Below, piece after piece: positions 1-8,034 of a stretch of DNA of 44,524 nt (its first letter is position 1; every line of letters starts with the position of its first letter). The position numbers and the translations under genes are program-made. The notes under the pieces were generated by a model. The model was not told where the DNA came from. It did no database searches and was given only the letters and a program-made list of their open reading frames with translations. Source of the stretch: an uncultured Corynebacterium sp. (lineage in GTDB: Bacteria; Actinomycetota; Actinomycetes; Mycobacteriales; Mycobacteriaceae); the NCBI RefSeq assembly GCF_946223165.1, contig NZ_CAMIBP010000023.1:1-44524 (forward strand), written 5' to 3'.

Positions 1-45
1 CCCGAGTTCCATGCCCCGCAGCTTAAACGAGGCACGGACACCCCG

Positions 46-1092
46 CTACTTGAGCGAAGAAATTGCAGCGCAGAGGGCGTCGACGTCGGCGTCGGCGGTG
101 GACCAGGAGGTGCAGAAGCGGACGGCGCGCAGGCCGTCGTGCGCCTCGAAGAACTGGCAGACGAAGTCGCGGGAGAGGGCTGCCTCCTGCTCGGCGGTGA
201 GGAGGGCGAACTGCTGGTTGGTGGGGGAATCGAACAGCATGGCGATGCCGGCGTCGGCGAAGGCGGCGGCGATGCGCTGGGCTTGGGCGTTGGCGTGGGA
301 GCAGATGGACGCGTAGAGGTTGTCGGTGAACAGCGCCTCGAACTGGGCGCCGAGGAGCCAGCCCTTGGCCAAGAGACCGCCGTTCTGTTTGATGGCGTTG
401 CGGAAGCGGGCGTCAGAGACGCGGGAGGAGTCGCGGCGGGGGAAGACGACGGCCTCGCCGAAGAGCGCGCCGCACTTGGTGCCGCCGATGTAGAAGACGT
501 CGGCGAGGCGGGCCAGGTCGGGCAGGGCGACGTCGGCGGCGGAGAGGCCGTAGCCCAGGCGGGCGCCATCGACGAAGAGGGAGAGCGAGTAGTCGTCGCA
601 GGCGGCGCGCAGGTCCTCGAGTTCGGCCAGGGTGTAGACGGTGCCGTACTCGGTGGGCTGGGACACGTAGACCATGGCGGGCTCGGGCATGTGCTCCATG
701 ACGCCGGAGCCTCGGTAGTCCTCGACGTAGGCGCGGACCTGGGCGGCGGTGATCTTCCCCAGATTGGAGGGCAGCTCGAGGACCTTGTGGCCGGCGTGCT
801 CGATGGCACCGGTCTCGTGGGTGGCGATGTGGCCGGAATCGGCGGAGATGACGCCCTCCCAGGGCCGCAGCTGGGAAGCGATGACGGTGGCGTTGGTCTG
901 CGTGCCGCCGACGAGGAAGTGGACGCCGGCATCGGGGGCATCGCAGACGGAGCGAATGAGGTCGGCGGCGGAGGCACAAAGCGGGTCGAGACCATAGCCG
1001 GCCTGCGGGCCGGTGGCGGACGCGATGGCGTCCAGTACCAGCGGGTGGGCGGAGCGATTGTAGTCGTTGCCGAAGTGAATCACGGTAGACAC
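46..1092 (-). CDS. L-threonine aldolase family PLP enzyme
   Basis: 348 aa. Low-specificity threonine aldolases cleave L-threonine or allo-threonine to glycine and acetaldehyde in the cytoplasm, using PLP. The sequence has the expected N-terminal GNDYNRSAHPLVLDAI stretch, a central FVDGARLGYGL segment holding the PLP-pyridine Asp, and YIGGTKCG near residue 205 with the Schiff-base Lys. Length is normal for the family. The open frame runs further upstream, but that part lies inside the permease gene. I chose the GTG at 1092, one base after the permease stop; a second GTG three codons later is possible. It is the last gene of the leftward exporter unit and is probably translationally coupled to it, which is unexpected for an amino-acid enzyme. 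Fold assignment is firm; substrate preference is inferred. Confidence 0.9.
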   Translation of the reverse strand: MSTVIHFGNDYNRSAHPLVLDAIASATGPQAGYGLDPLCASAADLIRSVCDAPDAGVHFLVGGTQTNATVIASQLRPWEGVISADSGHIATHETGAIEHAGHKVLELPSNLGKITAAQVRAYVEDYRGSGVMEHMPEPAMVYVSQPTEYGTVYTLAELEDLRAACDDYSLSLFVDGARLGYGLSAADVALPDLARLADVFYIGGTKCGALFGEAVVFPRRDSSRVSDARFRNAIKQNGGLLAKGWLLGAQFEALFTDNLYASICSHANAQAQRIAAAFADAGIAMLFDSPTNQQFALLTAEQEAALSRDFVCQFFEAHDGLRAVRFCTSWSTADADVDALCAAISSLK

Positions 1093-1093
1093 T

Positions 1094-2365
1094 CTATTCG
1101 TAGCGCAGCGCCTCGATGGGATCGAGCTTTGCTGCCTTGCCCGCGGGGTAGTAGCCGAAGAAGAGGCCGATGGCGAGCGAGAACAGCAGGGAAACCAGGA
1201 TGGCGCCGAGCGGCGGGAACACGAAGTGCCCGATGAGCTGGGAGCCAATCATGCCGGCGACGGAGCCGATGGCCACACCGATAAGCCCGCCGATGAGGCA
1301 CACGATGATGGCCTCGACGACGAATTGGAGGCGGATGTCCTTTCGACGGGCGCCGAGCGCCTTGCGCACGCCGATTTCGCGGGTGCGTTCGGTGACGGTG
1401 ATGAGCATGATGTTCATCACGCCGATACCGCCGACGAGCAGCGAGATGCCGCCGATGGCCGCGATGACCAAGGAGATCATGGCGAGCATTTGGTTGAGGC
1501 TAGCCAGGTCCTTGGAGAAGTCGCTCACCTTGACGTGGTAGTCGGGGTTGTTGGCGTAGAGCGCGTCGAAGGCTTGTTGGAGGTGTTTGCTCACGACTTC
1601 TTTGTCGGTGCCGGCCTTGGCGCGGATGGTCACGGAGGAAAACGCTTCGCCGGCGCCGGGGGTGTCGCTGAGGTTGGCCTCGAGCGGGTAGGGGATGAAC
1701 GCGTAGACCGGGATGGTGCTGATGAGATTGCTGGTCTTCGGCGGTTGGTAGACACCGATGACGGTGTATTCGGCCGTCGAGGTGCTGGTCTCGAAGGAAA
1801 GCGTGGAGCCGATTGCGCGGGAGGCGTCGCCGCCGAAGAGGGAGTCGACGACGTCCTGGCTTAAGACGGTGACGGCGCGTTCGCTGGCGATATCGTCGGC
1901 GCTCAAGCCGCGGCCCGCGACGATGGAGTGGCGGGCAGACGCGATGTAGTCCGGGTTGGTCGGCTGCACGAAGACGGTCTTCTTCTGCCCGCTTTCGGTG
2001 GAAAGCTCGCCGGCGTAGGAGGAGTATTCGCCGATGAGGACGCCCTCGATCTCGTCCGGGTAGGATTCGCGGATGCGCTCGAGCATCTCCGGGGTGAGCA
2101 TGGAGTCCGTGTCGTTCACAGAGGATGAGCTGTAGTAGGTGTTTTCTTCCTGGTTTTCGCCGCGCGTCTTCACCTCGACCAGGATGTTGTTGGCACCTAC
2201 CTTGTCGAGGTCGGAGCGCATCTGGCCCTGGACGGCGGAGCCTAGCGTCAAAATCGCGATGACGGCGGCGATGCCGATGATGACGCCCAAGAGGGTGAGC
2301 ATGGAGCGCATTTTGTTGGTGCGCAGGGAGCCGAGCGCCATGCGGAGCGCTTCGTTGAAATTCAT
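1094..2365 (-). CDS. MacB-type ABC transporter permease (FtsX family)
   Basis: 423 aa. Membrane subunit of a tripartite-like exporter driven by the neighbouring ATPase. An N-terminal membrane helix (about residues 20-45) is followed by a large extracytoplasmic MacB_PCD domain of about 230 residues and three C-terminal helices of the FtsX domain, with the conserved GVMNIMLITVTERTREIGVRKALGA coupling region near residue 310. ATG 2365 was chosen because it overlaps the ATPase stop in an ATGA junction and matches the family start MNFNEALRMALGSL. A longer frame begins at 2404 but lies in the ATPase gene. MacB-like pumps export peptides, lipids or antibiotics. The substrate here is unknown; linkage to an envelope-stress system suggests a cell-wall-active compound. 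Confidence 0.93.
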   Translation of the reverse strand: MNFNEALRMALGSLRTNKMRSMLTLLGVIIGIAAVIAILTLGSAVQGQMRSDLDKVGANNILVEVKTRGENQEENTYYSSSSVNDTDSMLTPEMLERIRESYPDEIEGVLIGEYSSYAGELSTESGQKKTVFVQPTNPDYIASARHSIVAGRGLSADDIASERAVTVLSQDVVDSLFGGDASRAIGSTLSFETSTSTAEYTVIGVYQPPKTSNLISTIPVYAFIPYPLEANLSDTPGAGEAFSSVTIRAKAGTDKEVVSKHLQQAFDALYANNPDYHVKVSDFSKDLASLNQMLAMISLVIAAIGGISLLVGGIGVMNIMLITVTERTREIGVRKALGARRKDIRLQFVVEAIIVCLIGGLIGVAIGSVAGMIGSQLIGHFVFPPLGAILVSLLFSLAIGLFFGYYPAGKAAKLDPIEALRYE

Positions 2366-3033
2366 GACAGCCTCCCGTCCACCATGGTGACGGTGCGCGA
2401 GCATTCGGCCGCGAGTTCGGGGTTGTGGGTGATGAAGATGATGGTCTTTCCGTGGTCGCGGTTGAGCTCGTGGAAGAGGTCCATGACCATGCGGCCGGTG
2501 CCGGTGTCGAGCGCGCCGGTGGGCTCGTCGGCGAGGATGACCGACGGGTCATTGGCCAGCGCGCGGGCGATGGCCACGCGCTGCTTCTGGCCACCGGAGA
2601 GCTGGCTGGGCAGGTGCTGGGCGCGGTCGCTCATGCCGACGAGGTCGAGGAGCTCGGCGGCGCGGCGGGAGCGCTCGCGGCGGGACACGCCCGCATAGAT
2701 CATGGGCATCTCGACGTTGGCCTGGGCGCTGATGCGGCCGATGAGGTTGAAGTTTTGGAACACAAAGCCCAGCTGTTCGGCGCGCAGGTGCGCAAGCTCG
2801 TCGTCGGTGTGCTGGGAGACGTCGTCCCCGGCGAGGAGGTAGGTGCCGGCGGTGGGGCGGTCGAGCAGCCCGATGATGTTCATGAGCGTGGATTTGCCGG
2901 AGCCGGATTGGCCGACGACGGCGACGAATTCACCGTCCTCGACGGTGAGGTCGCAGCCCGGGAGAACGGTGATTTCGGCTTCGCCCTCGCCGAAGCGCTT
3001 GACGATGCCGGTGAGGTCAAGGAGGGCCGTCAC
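2362..3033 (-). CDS. MacB/LolD-type ABC transporter ATP-binding protein
   Basis: 223 aa. Cytoplasmic ATPase energising the adjacent permease. Walker A is GQSGSGKST (about residues 41-49), the signature is LSGGQKQR, and Walker B plus D-loop is VILADEPTGALD, followed by the switch His in FITHNPEL. Size and sequence fit the lipoprotein/macrolide exporter group. The start is GTG 3033, one base after the fusion-protein stop (TAA, 3035-3037), which gives the family start VTALLDLTGIVKRF. The frame stays open upstream to 3618, but that part is antisense-like shadow inside the fusion-protein gene. Its end overlaps the permease start by 4 bases. Function as exporter ATPase is firm; the cargo is not known. 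Confidence 0.94.
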   Translation of the reverse strand: MTALLDLTGIVKRFGEGEAEITVLPGCDLTVEDGEFVAVVGQSGSGKSTLMNIIGLLDRPTAGTYLLAGDDVSQHTDDELAHLRAEQLGFVFQNFNLIGRISAQANVEMPMIYAGVSRRERSRRAAELLDLVGMSDRAQHLPSQLSGGQKQRVAIARALANDPSVILADEPTGALDTGTGRMVMDLFHELNRDHGKTIIFITHNPELAAECSRTVTMVDGRLS

Positions 3034-3034
3034 G

Positions 3035-4705
3035 TTAGGCGCTTCCCTCCTGGACGAAGGCCTGCTGGCCGATGAGCTCCTTGTACTGGTCCGGCTGGGT
3101 GATGACCTGGTCGCCGTCCTTGAGGCCCTCGGTAATGGCGGCCTCGAAGTCGGAGGTCGTGCCCACGGTGACGTCGCGGGAGGCGATGTGGCCATCGGCA
3201 AGCACGAGCACTTGGCGGTTGTCGATGAGCGCGGACAGCGGGACGGTGAGCACGCCCTTCTGGGAGTCGGTGACGATCTTGGCCTTGGCGGTCGAGCCGA
3301 GGCGCAGGCCGTCGCGGTTGCCGGTGACGCGAATCTCGACGGGGAACTCGGCCTTCGCGCTCGGGGCGGAGGCGGCCGAGTCTGCGCCGTCACCGCTGGC
3401 GGCGGGGGCCGCGGCGACGGGGGAGATGAACTCGACGGTGCCCGTGTATTCCTTGCCCAGCTGGCTGGGCGAGGTGAAGGTGACCTTGTCGCCCTTCTTG
3501 AGGCCGGCGAGGTCGGCTTCCTTGACGGTGGCCTTGAGCAGGACGGAGGAGTCGTCGGCGACGGTGACGATGGGGCCCTGGGCAGGCTGGCCCTGGGTGG
3601 CGCCGACGGCGGTGACAACGCCCGCGAGCGGGGAGGTGACGTCGGCCTGGCCGAGTTCGACGCTGAGCTTGGCGTTGGCCTGTTCCGCGCTGACGGAGGC
3701 GCCGGCGGCGGTCTTGAGAGCGTGGTCGACGGCCTGGGATTGGGTTGCGATCTGGTTCTGCGCGGCGAGCTCGGCGGCGGCCTGGCTCACCTCGGCATCG
3801 GCAAGTTGGCGGAAGCTGCCCGCGGCGGCGCGCTGCTTGTCGGCGGCGGCGCGGTCGATCTCGGCGAGAGCGTGATTGTAGGCCTCCTCGGCCTCGGTGA
3901 GGCGGCGGGCGGCATCGCCACGGCCTGCGTCGGTTTCGACCCAGTTGACGATGCCGGAGGCGGTGGGCAGCGCGTTCGCTGCGGCGGAGGCCTGGTCGGC
4001 GGAAACTGCTGAGCCCGTGGACTCGGAACCGGTGACCGCGCCGAGGGCGGCATCGCTCACCGGCTTGAGGGCGGCGAGCGCAGCCTGGACGGATTGGCTG
4101 TTGGCGGTGCGCAGACCGGAGCGCGCGGTGGCCACGGCAGAGGCGGCCTCGCGGACGGCGGGATCGTCGGATCCGCGGTTGGCGGCGGCGCGGGCGGCAT
4201 CGTCGGCGGCGCGTTGGGCGTCATCGTAGGCGCCCTGGGCGGTGGCCACCGCGGCGCGGGCAGCGTTGACTTCGGCGTTGAGGCCCTTGTCCAAAGCGTC
4301 CTGGAGCTGGGTGAGCTGCAGCTGCGCGGCCTCGACCTGGTTCATGCCACTGACCTGCTCGGCGGCCTGGGACGCCCGTTGGGCGTCGAGCTCGCGCTGC
4401 GTGGCGGAAGTGTCAATGTGCGCGAGCTTCTGGCCGGCTTGGACCCGCTGGCCGACCTTGGCGTTGAGCTCGGAGACAGCGCCGGTGAGCGAGGTAGTGA
4501 GGGCGACCTCGCGCTCGGCGGCGACGGTGCCGCTCGCGGAGACCGTGGTGGTGAGATCCTTGGCGGCAACCGTGGCGATGTCGGTGGAGGCGATGGCGAT
4601 GCCCTGGGAGCTTCCGCCGGTGAGCGCGTAGTAACCGCCACCGCCGGCGAGGGCGATGGCGGCGAGTGCGCCCGCGGTGATTCCCATGGTTTTCTTCGTG
4701 GGCAT
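3035..4705 (-). CDS. MacA-like membrane fusion protein of ABC exporter (HlyD family)
   Basis: 556 aa, longer than the roughly 400 aa of Gram-negative MacA. A Lys-rich start and one hydrophobic helix (MGITAGALAAIALAGGGGYYAL) anchor it in the membrane. A lipoyl-like half domain (VSELNAKVGQRVQAGQKLAHID) is followed by a very long Ala/Gln-rich alpha-hairpin (about residues 90-340), the second lipoyl half (VTSPLAGVVTAVGATQGQPA), beta-barrel segments and the C-terminal membrane-proximal domain. The long hairpin accounts for the extra length and may span the thick corynebacterial wall; that is inference. ATG 4705 was preferred over an in-frame ATG at 4783 because the latter would overlap esrI. It is 40 bp downstream of the esrI stop, so probably co-transcribed. 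Confidence 0.9.
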   Translation of the reverse strand: MPTKKTMGITAGALAAIALAGGGGYYALTGGSSQGIAIASTDIATVAAKDLTTTVSASGTVAAEREVALTTSLTGAVSELNAKVGQRVQAGQKLAHIDTSATQRELDAQRASQAAEQVSGMNQVEAAQLQLTQLQDALDKGLNAEVNAARAAVATAQGAYDDAQRAADDAARAAANRGSDDPAVREAASAVATARSGLRTANSQSVQAALAALKPVSDAALGAVTGSESTGSAVSADQASAAANALPTASGIVNWVETDAGRGDAARRLTEAEEAYNHALAEIDRAAADKQRAAAGSFRQLADAEVSQAAAELAAQNQIATQSQAVDHALKTAAGASVSAEQANAKLSVELGQADVTSPLAGVVTAVGATQGQPAQGPIVTVADDSSVLLKATVKEADLAGLKKGDKVTFTSPSQLGKEYTGTVEFISPVAAAPAASGDGADSAASAPSAKAEFPVEIRVTGNRDGLRLGSTAKAKIVTDSQKGVLTVPLSALIDNRQVLVLADGHIASRDVTVGTTSDFEAAITEGLKDGDQVITQPDQYKELIGQQAFVQEGSA

Positions 4706-4745
4706 GATGTCCTTGGTAGTCAGTAGTGGATAAATGGTGGACGAG

Positions 4746-5891
4746 TTAGTGGACGGTCGTGCGGCCGATCCCGTTATCGACATTTATTGTCAACTTAGCA
4801 TTAGGGTCCGCGTGGGGCTGGCAGTTGCTGCTGCCAATCCCCGTGTCGCAATTGAGATTGTACGGCAACTCGGTTGGTGGGGTGAGGACCAGCTGGCCGA
4901 TGCCCACGTCCACGGTGACGGAGCGCGGCTCGTCAAGCTGGTTCAGCTGGCTCACGTCGAGGTTGAGCGTGCCGATGCCCACGTCGTACTTGTCGAGCAG
5001 CTCCGCGGCGGTGGTGGGGCGGAAGCTCGCACCGCCGATGCCGGTGTCCGACGAGTTTCCGGAGCCCTCGTCAACGCTGATGTTGTCCGGGCCGGTGGCG
5101 AGCACGCTGCCCACGATGCCGATGGTCGTGCACGCGCCGGCGAGCAGGAGCCAGGGCCAGACTCGAGTGCTTTCCGGTGCGGCCTGCGTCGCGTGCGGCG
5201 AGTCGGATGCTCCGGCGGTGTCGAGGTTGCCGAGGTGCCACAGGTCGGGCGCGGTGCCGAGTGGATCCCAATCGGGCGGAGTCTCGCGGCCCGGAGGGAA
5301 GGGGTAGCCGTCAACGGGGGTGAAGGCGGACATGTCGGGGCCGGTGGCAGTGGTTGAGGCGGTGGCTGAGGCAGCAGCCGTGGTGGGGACGCCGTCGGCG
5401 CTGGCGCTGCCGTCAGCCGGGACGGTGGCGGGCCGGGCGATGAGACCCGCGGGCGGCATCGGCAAGCGCTGGTGCAACAGGTACCAGCACAGCACGAGAA
5501 GGACGATGGCGACGAGCGAGCTGCCGGAGGTGCCGGTGAACATATCGCCGTAGGCCTGACCGTTGCCGAAGAAGATGAGGAAGCCGATGATGAGCGTGAT
5601 GGCGAGTCCGGACTCGTTCTTGGCGCCGTCGCGGCGGCCGAACAGATCCTGAATGGGGGCGGAGGACTTGCCGTAGAGCGGCATGCACATCCACGCCAGG
5701 AAGTAGGCCGCAACGCCGCCGCCGAAGGCCAAAGTGGTGACCACGAACGCGATGCGGACGAGGGTAGGGTCAACCTGGTAGCGGACGCCGATGCCCTCAC
5801 AGACGCCGGCGATCTTTGCGTTGCCGCCCTGCTTCTTGGGAATGCGGACCGGGCGAGTGTCCCACATTGCAGAGAGTGTGTTCGTTTCCAT
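4746..5891 (-). CDS. esrI: PspC/LiaF-like membrane protein, likely inhibitor of the adjacent two-component system
   Basis: 381 aa. The N-terminal PspC domain (about residues 18-75) includes KIAGVCEGIGVRYQVDPTLVRIAF and a membrane helix. Three more hydrophobic segments follow near 100-115, 125-145 and 245-265. A Pro/Ala/Thr-rich cytoplasmic linker separates the third and fourth. The exported C-terminus carries five xGIG repeats (DTGIGG, DVGIGTL, DVGIGQL, DTGIGSS, DNGIGRT), like the beta-stacked LiaF C-terminal domain. As I recall it, C. glutamicum has the EsrISR system, in which the PspC-type protein EsrI restrains EsrS/EsrR under non-stress conditions. The gene is divergent from the kinase gene and heads the exporter operon. 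Architecture and neighbours fit EsrI well; the gene name rests on memory of that system. Confidence 0.8.
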   Translation of the reverse strand: METNTLSAMWDTRPVRIPKKQGGNAKIAGVCEGIGVRYQVDPTLVRIAFVVTTLAFGGGVAAYFLAWMCMPLYGKSSAPIQDLFGRRDGAKNESGLAITLIIGFLIFFGNGQAYGDMFTGTSGSSLVAIVLLVLCWYLLHQRLPMPPAGLIARPATVPADGSASADGVPTTAAASATASTTATGPDMSAFTPVDGYPFPPGRETPPDWDPLGTAPDLWHLGNLDTAGASDSPHATQAAPESTRVWPWLLLAGACTTIGIVGSVLATGPDNISVDEGSGNSSDTGIGGASFRPTTAAELLDKYDVGIGTLNLDVSQLNQLDEPRSVTVDVGIGQLVLTPPTELPYNLNCDTGIGSSNCQPHADPNAKLTINVDNGIGRTTVH

Positions 5892-5925
5892 GTCTTCAAT
5901 TGTGGCCGGTGGCCTGCGTGTTCAC

Positions 5926-5971
5926 CATCGGGGAAGCCCCTGATTTTTCAGACTCAGGGTTTACCCCGATG
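5926..5971. promoter_or_regulatory. 18-bp inverted repeat in the divergent esrI/esrS promoter region
   Basis: Left arm CATCGGGGAAGCCCCTGA (5926-5943) and right arm TCAGGGTTTACCCCGATG (5954-5971) are reverse complements at 15 of 18 positions, separated by 10 bp. The repeat sits midway in the 114 bp between the two divergent start codons. Such symmetry suits a dimeric NarL/LuxR-type regulator, so it is the best candidate operator for the response regulator encoded at 7181-7855. The sequence shows the symmetry; the binding protein is inferred. Confidence 0.6.
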
Positions 5972-6005
5972 TGCCTTAAGAGGTGCGCGTGCCACACTGT
6001 CCTGT

Positions 6006-7178
6006 ATGAGTTCTCGCTACGCCCCGGCCGCGCGCCGGCCCGCCTACCCGACCCTGACGCGCCCGCGCGACGGCCACGTCATCGCCGGCGTGGCCGGGGG
6101 ATTGGCGGAACACCTCGGGGTCGACGTCCTCATCGTCCGCGCCACGTTCGCTGGCCTGTCCCTGTTGTCTGGGTTTGGCGCCGCGGCCTACGCCGGCCTG
6201 TGGATGTTCACGTCGGTGGATGACGCGGGCACTGCGGCGCCGGCCTCGCGGTGGAACTTCCCGCGGTGGGTTGACGTCGTCCTGGCTGGGGCCGCCGTCC
6301 TCGCGGCGCTCAGCGGCGTCTCACTGGTCAGCGGGCTGGCCGTGCCCGCGCTGGTCCCGCTCATCGTGGCGGCCTCCGGCGCGTTCCTGGCGTGGCTGGC
6401 CTACGACCGGGGCGTGGACAGCTGGCTGGGCGGCGCGAGCGTTGCTGTCGGCGCCTTGCTCGTCATCGCGGGCGTGGTCATCACGGTGTGGCGCTGGGAC
6501 GGCACGACGAACTTCGGGCCGGCGCTACTCGCGGTCTTCCTCACATTCGTGGGCCTGGGCGCGCTGGTGGTGCCGCTCGTGCTCAAGCTGTGGCGCTCGC
6601 TCGCGGAGCAGCGCGCGGCCAAGGTCGCCGCGGACGAGCGTGCGGAGATTGCCTCCCGCCTGCACGACTCCGTCCTGCAGACCCTGGCGCTCATCCAGAA
6701 ACGCTCCGAGGATCCGCGCGAGGTCGCGCGCTTGGCACGCACTCAGGAACGCGAGCTGCGTGCCTGGCTCTTCGACGCCGACTCCGCCACTCCCACCACC
6801 GTCTTCGGCGCCCTGGAGGCGGCCTGCGGCGAGGTGGAAGACCTCTTCGATCTGCGCATCTCCTTGGTCACCGTGGGCTCCGATGCTCCGCTGGCCGATG
6901 CCACCAAGCTCGCCGTCCAGGCCGCCCGGGAGGCCATGGTCAACGCGGGCAAGCATGCTGGTGTGGACACCGTGGACGTTTACGCTGAGGTGCTGGCCGG
7001 CGAGCTCACGGTGTTCGTGCGCGACCGCGGCGCTGGTTTTGACCCAGACACCGTCCCTGCGGACCGCCACGGCATCTCCGATTCGATCCGCGCGCGCATG
7101 GACACAGCCAGGGGCACCGCGCGCATCACATCGGCCCCGGGACAGGGCACGGAGGTTGAGCTCGCGGTAGCTTTGTAG
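6006..7178 (+). CDS. esrS: PspC-domain sensor histidine kinase (NarL/LiaS-like)
   Basis: 390 aa membrane kinase. An N-terminal PspC domain (about residues 17-75; RDGHVIAGVAGGLAEHLGVDVLIVRATF) is followed by hydrophobic segments to about residue 200. The HisKA_3 phospho-acceptor is His220 in EIASRLHDSVLQTLAL. The ATPase domain has the N-box AAREAMVNAGKHAG and the G-box VRDRGAGFDPD. The short extracytoplasmic loops suggest intramembrane sensing, with the PspC partner protein supplying the input. Start ATG 6006 was chosen because it gives a complete PspC domain; the frame is open upstream but without homology. The response regulator follows after 2 bp. Family and pairing are firm; EsrS is by resemblance to C. 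glutamicum. Confidence 0.88.
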   Translation: MSSRYAPAARRPAYPTLTRPRDGHVIAGVAGGLAEHLGVDVLIVRATFAGLSLLSGFGAAAYAGLWMFTSVDDAGTAAPASRWNFPRWVDVVLAGAAVLAALSGVSLVSGLAVPALVPLIVAASGAFLAWLAYDRGVDSWLGGASVAVGALLVIAGVVITVWRWDGTTNFGPALLAVFLTFVGLGALVVPLVLKLWRSLAEQRAAKVAADERAEIASRLHDSVLQTLALIQKRSEDPREVARLARTQERELRAWLFDADSATPTTVFGALEAACGEVEDLFDLRISLVTVGSDAPLADATKLAVQAAREAMVNAGKHAGVDTVDVYAEVLAGELTVFVRDRGAGFDPDTVPADRHGISDSIRARMDTARGTARITSAPGQGTEVELAVAL

Positions 7179-7180
7179 GC

Positions 7181-7855
7181 ATGGTTCGTGTCTTTCTCGT
7201 CGATGATCATTCTGTCTTCCGCGCCGGCGTCCGTGCCGAGCTGTCCGGAAAACTAGACGGTGGCCTCGAGGTCGTCGGCGACGCGGGCACGGTGGCGGAG
7301 GCCGTCGCGGGCATCGCGCAGACGCAGCCCGACGTCGTCCTGCTCGACGTGCACATGCCCGATGGCGGTGGCTTGGCCGTCCTGCGCGGCGCACCGGGAC
7401 CGCACTACCTGGCGCTGAGCGTCTCCGACGCCGCTGAGGACGTCATCGCGCTCATCCGCGCCGGCGCCCGCGGGTACGTGACGAAGAACATCGACGGCGC
7501 CGAGCTGGCCGCGGCCGTCGAGCGCGTCCACGAGGGTGACGCCTACTTCTCCCCGCGCTTGGCAGGCTTCGTTCTCGATGCCTTCGCTTCCGGCGATCCG
7601 GCGCCCGAGCCCGCCGGCGAACCGCAGCCCTGGCCTGCAGATGCCGCTGCGGACGAGATCGTCGACGCGCTAACCCGCCGCGAACTCGAGGTCCTGCGCC
7701 TGCTTGCTCGTGGCTACACCTACCGCGAGATTGGTGAGAAGCTCTTCATCTCCGTCAAAACCGTGGAGACCCACGCCTCCAACATCCTGCGCAAGACCCA
7801 GCAGTCTAACCGCCATCAGCTCACGCGCTGGGCGGCGGATCATGACCTGGACTAG
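7181..7855 (+). CDS. esrR: LuxR/NarL-family response regulator
   Basis: 224 aa. The receiver domain (about residues 2-120) has the acidic pair in FLVDDHSVFRAG, the phospho-acceptor Asp56 in VVLLDVHMPDGGG and the conserved Lys in GYVTKNID. A linker of about 40 residues leads to a LuxR-type helix-turn-helix (about 165-222): LTRRELEVLRLLARGYTYREIGEKLFIS, then VKTVETHASNILRK. It is cotranscribed with the kinase, 2 bp apart. It probably binds the 5926-5971 inverted repeat and activates the esrI-exporter unit and itself. As I recall, EsrR of C. glutamicum responds to cell-wall antibiotics such as bacitracin; that the same holds here is inference. Confidence 0.88.
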   Translation: MVRVFLVDDHSVFRAGVRAELSGKLDGGLEVVGDAGTVAEAVAGIAQTQPDVVLLDVHMPDGGGLAVLRGAPGPHYLALSVSDAAEDVIALIRAGARGYVTKNIDGAELAAAVERVHEGDAYFSPRLAGFVLDAFASGDPAPEPAGEPQPWPADAAADEIVDALTRRELEVLRLLARGYTYREIGEKLFISVKTVETHASNILRKTQQSNRHQLTRWAADHDLD

Positions 7856-7869
7856 GTATTGATCGGGGG

Positions 7870-7989
7870 TTATCGCCGGGCGACGGCCGCGGCGCCGTGG
7901 GCGGTGGGGGAGTAGGCCTGCGCGGTGTCGATGTGGCGGTAGTCGTATTCGATGGCGTGGTATACCGGTTCCGCAACTCGCTGGCATTT
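7870..7989 (-). pseudogene. Fragment of an aldo/keto reductase gene
   Basis: On the minus strand 39 codons before a TAA encode a recognisable piece of an aldo/keto reductase: VYHAIEYDYRHIDTAQAY matches the family signature (V..AIE.GYRHIDTA.AY) that carries the catalytic Asp and precedes the active-site Tyr. The rest, about 240 residues, is missing; the frame ends in HGAAAVARR and a stop, and upstream there is only imuA' shadow. This is a decayed N-terminal remnant. It overlaps the imuA' promoter region, and its upstream end marks a break point of a past deletion or rearrangement. Confidence 0.7.
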
Positions 7990-7999
7990 TCGAACAGTT

Positions 8000-8028
8000 T
8001 TGCACGTGTCCGGGGCAGAGTTCATAAT
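8000..8028 (+). promoter_or_regulatory. Predicted leaderless promoter of imuA'
   Basis: A -35-like TTGCAC (8000-8005) and a -10-like CATAAT (8023-8028) are 17 bp apart. The expected transcription start, 6-7 nt after the -10 box, falls at 8034-8035, on the GTG start codon. No ribosome-binding site is visible before that GTG, which agrees with a leaderless mRNA. A TCGAAC half-site lies just upstream at 7990-7995. Confidence 0.5.
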
Positions 8029-8034
8029 GGGTTC

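Noticed and set aside
1..45. Feature in the first 45 bases
   Set aside because: Nothing identifiable beyond the end of the aldolase gene.
139..1236. 365-codon plus-strand Gly/Val-rich frame at the left end
   Set aside because: Lies opposite the threonine aldolase and the permease end; low complexity typical of antisense translation.
7990..8005. Second LexA box at TCGAACAGTTTTGCAC
   Set aside because: Only the left half matches; the right half has 2 of 6 positions. Kept as a half-site, not a box.
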